This document shows positions 5,122-6,090 of a DNA stretch of 6,090 bases, one piece after another (position 1 is the stretch's first letter; each line of letters starts with the position of its first letter). The notes below the pieces were generated by a model that made no database searches, was not told the origin of the DNA, and saw only the letters and a program-made list of their open reading frames with translations. Made by a program: the position numbers and the translations under genes. Source of the stretch: Erythrobacter sp. (GTDB lineage: Bacteria; Pseudomonadota; Alphaproteobacteria; Sphingomonadales; Sphingomonadaceae); contig DMWU01000245.1 in NCBI GenBank assembly GCA_003483125.1, forward strand, positions 1-6,090, in the 5' to 3' direction.

Positions 5122-6090
5122 ATGATCCGTAAGGCAATTTTCGCTGGTGCGAGCGCATTGGCAATGACTTTGGCCGCTCCGGCCTTGGCCGAGGAAGAAT
5201 CCGCAGCCGAGGCAAGCGCGCCAACAATGGATTTCGGGACTTGGGGCGTTGGCCTCGACATGATCGATAATTCGCTTGAGCCAGGCGATGATTTCGATGC
5301 TTACGTCAATGGACGTTGGGTGGCGGAAAATGAGATACCTAGCGATCGCCAACGCTATGGTGCGTTTGACATGCTGCGCGAAAAATCCACGCATGATGTT
5401 GAAACGCTAATAGCTGGCCTGGTCAATTCCAATCCGGAAGCGGGCACGCAGGCACGGCGGATCGTTGATGCCTATAATGCCTATTTCAACCAAGAAGCCA
5501 TCGATGCCAGCGGTCTTGCCCCGGCACAGCCTTACCTGAATGAGATTTTTGCAGCGCCCGATCTCACCAGACTTGCCGAATTGTTCGAAACACCAGGATA
5601 CCCTGCGCTTTTGAGTGCTGGGGTTACAATTGATGCGCGCAATCCAACCGAATATGCGGTTGGTGTTGGTTTTGACGGTATGGGCATGCCGGATCGCGAC
5701 TATTATTTGGTCGATTCCGAGAGCAACCAAAAGGCGCGCGCAGCATATAAGGTCATGCTCACAACTTTGCTTGATGCAGCAGGCTATGCGGACCCAACAA
5801 CGGCTGCCGAGGCTGTCTATGCTTTCGAACACAAAGTGGCAGAGCTCGAATGGGCGCGCCAAGTTCTTCGTATCCCGACGCTCACCTATAATGAGTTAAC
5901 CCCCGAACAGCTAAACGAAATGGCGGGTTATTTCCCGATTCAGGCACTACTCAGGGCAGGCAAATTTGACGATCAAACCCGCTTCCTTGCGCGCCAGCTG
6001 CCGCCTACCGACGAAGAAATTGAAGAGATCGGACTTACCGAGGAACAGCTTGAGATGATCGGCGGCGGCGTGCCAGCCATGATGAAGCGG
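5122..6090 (+). CDS. M13 family (neprilysin-like) metallopeptidase, secreted, 3' partial
   Basis: N-terminal 323 residues of an M13 zinc metallopeptidase; the frame is open to the right edge. Full proteins are usually about 680-720 residues, so under half is seen. The start ATG 5122 has AGAGGA nine bases upstream and opens a clear Sec signal peptide: basic MIRK, a hydrophobic core, then APALA with cleavage expected before EEES (about residue 23/24). The mature protein is therefore exported to the periplasm or, less likely, the surface; no lipobox Cys is seen. M13 N-terminal domain signatures are present: DDFDAYVNGRWVAENEIPSD near residues 55-75 and GMGMPDRDYYL near 188-198. The zinc motifs HExxH and ExxxD belong to the C-terminal half outside the window, so catalytic competence cannot be judged. 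The family cleaves peptides in the cell envelope. It follows the exporter on the same strand across a 157-base gap, so it is probably transcribed from its own promoter. Confidence 0.93.
   Translation, partial: MIRKAIFAGASALAMTLAAPALAEEESAAEASAPTMDFGTWGVGLDMIDNSLEPGDDFDAYVNGRWVAENEIPSDRQRYGAFDMLREKSTHDVETLIAGLVNSNPEAGTQARRIVDAYNAYFNQEAIDASGLAPAQPYLNEIFAAPDLTRLAELFETPGYPALLSAGVTIDARNPTEYAVGVGFDGMGMPDRDYYLVDSESNQKARAAYKVMLTTLLDAAGYADPTTAAEAVYAFEHKVAELEWARQVLRIPTLTYNELTPEQLNEMAGYFPIQALLRAGKFDDQTRFLARQLPPTDEEIEEIGLTEEQLEMIGGGVPAMMKR

Noticed and set aside
4492..5394. A 300-codon open frame on the minus strand
   Set aside because: It runs antisense through the ATPase domain, the intergenic gap and the peptidase start, has no recognisable motif, and is low-complexity in composition, like a shadow frame.
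5407..5862. A 151-codon minus-strand open frame
   Set aside because: It lies wholly antisense to the clearly supported M13 peptidase.

Overview
The window reads as chromosomal DNA of an alphaproteobacterium, most likely Sphingomonadales (Erythrobacter/Altererythrobacter-like). This is judged from moderately high GC, protein style and gene content: an acetyl-CoA acyltransferase, a sphingomonad-type carboxymuconolactone-decarboxylase-fold protein, an intracellular PHA depolymerase, an MsbA-like ABC exporter and a secreted M13 peptidase. The taxonomic call is an inference; no rRNA or other marker gene is present. The content is metabolic core plus cell-envelope genes. I see no mobile element, CRISPR array, tRNA, rRNA or phage signature.

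Layout, left to right. (1) Positions 1-1148, + strand: a thiolase lacking only about a dozen N-terminal residues at the window edge. Its stop overlaps the start of (2), a CMD-family protein at 1148-1729, through a TAATG junction, so the two are very probably one operon. (3) After a 3-base gap comes the convergent gene phaZ (minus strand), encoding an intracellular poly(3-hydroxyalkanoate) depolymerase with its Cys/Asp/His triad visible. Its start is best placed at a TTG codon at 2968-2966, not at the upstream ATGs. (4) A divergent intergenic region of about 160 bases (2969-3128) holds a perfect 15-bp inverted repeat, TTGTGCA-A-TGCACAA, a good candidate operator. (5) Positions 3129-4964, + strand: an ABC exporter half-transporter whose reading frame is intact except for one in-frame TAG at 4092-4094, exactly between the membrane domain and the ATPase domain. 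(6) A gap of 157 bases with one GC-rich hairpin. (7) From 5122 to the right edge, + strand: the N-terminal half of an M13 (neprilysin-like) metallopeptidase with a signal peptide. Its catalytic HExxH region lies outside the window.

How the genes may work together: PhaZ mobilises stored polyhydroxyalkanoate and a thiolase can return the resulting acetoacetyl-CoA to acetyl-CoA, so regions 1-3 plausibly touch the same carbon-storage / beta-oxidation pool. This is suggested by adjacency and family knowledge and is not shown by the sequence. The ABC exporter and M13 peptidase are envelope functions with no evident link to PHA.

I found no convincing undescribed multi-gene system. The most interesting points are the single amber codon separating the two exporter domains, the palindrome in the phaZ/ABC divergent promoter, and the TTG start of phaZ.
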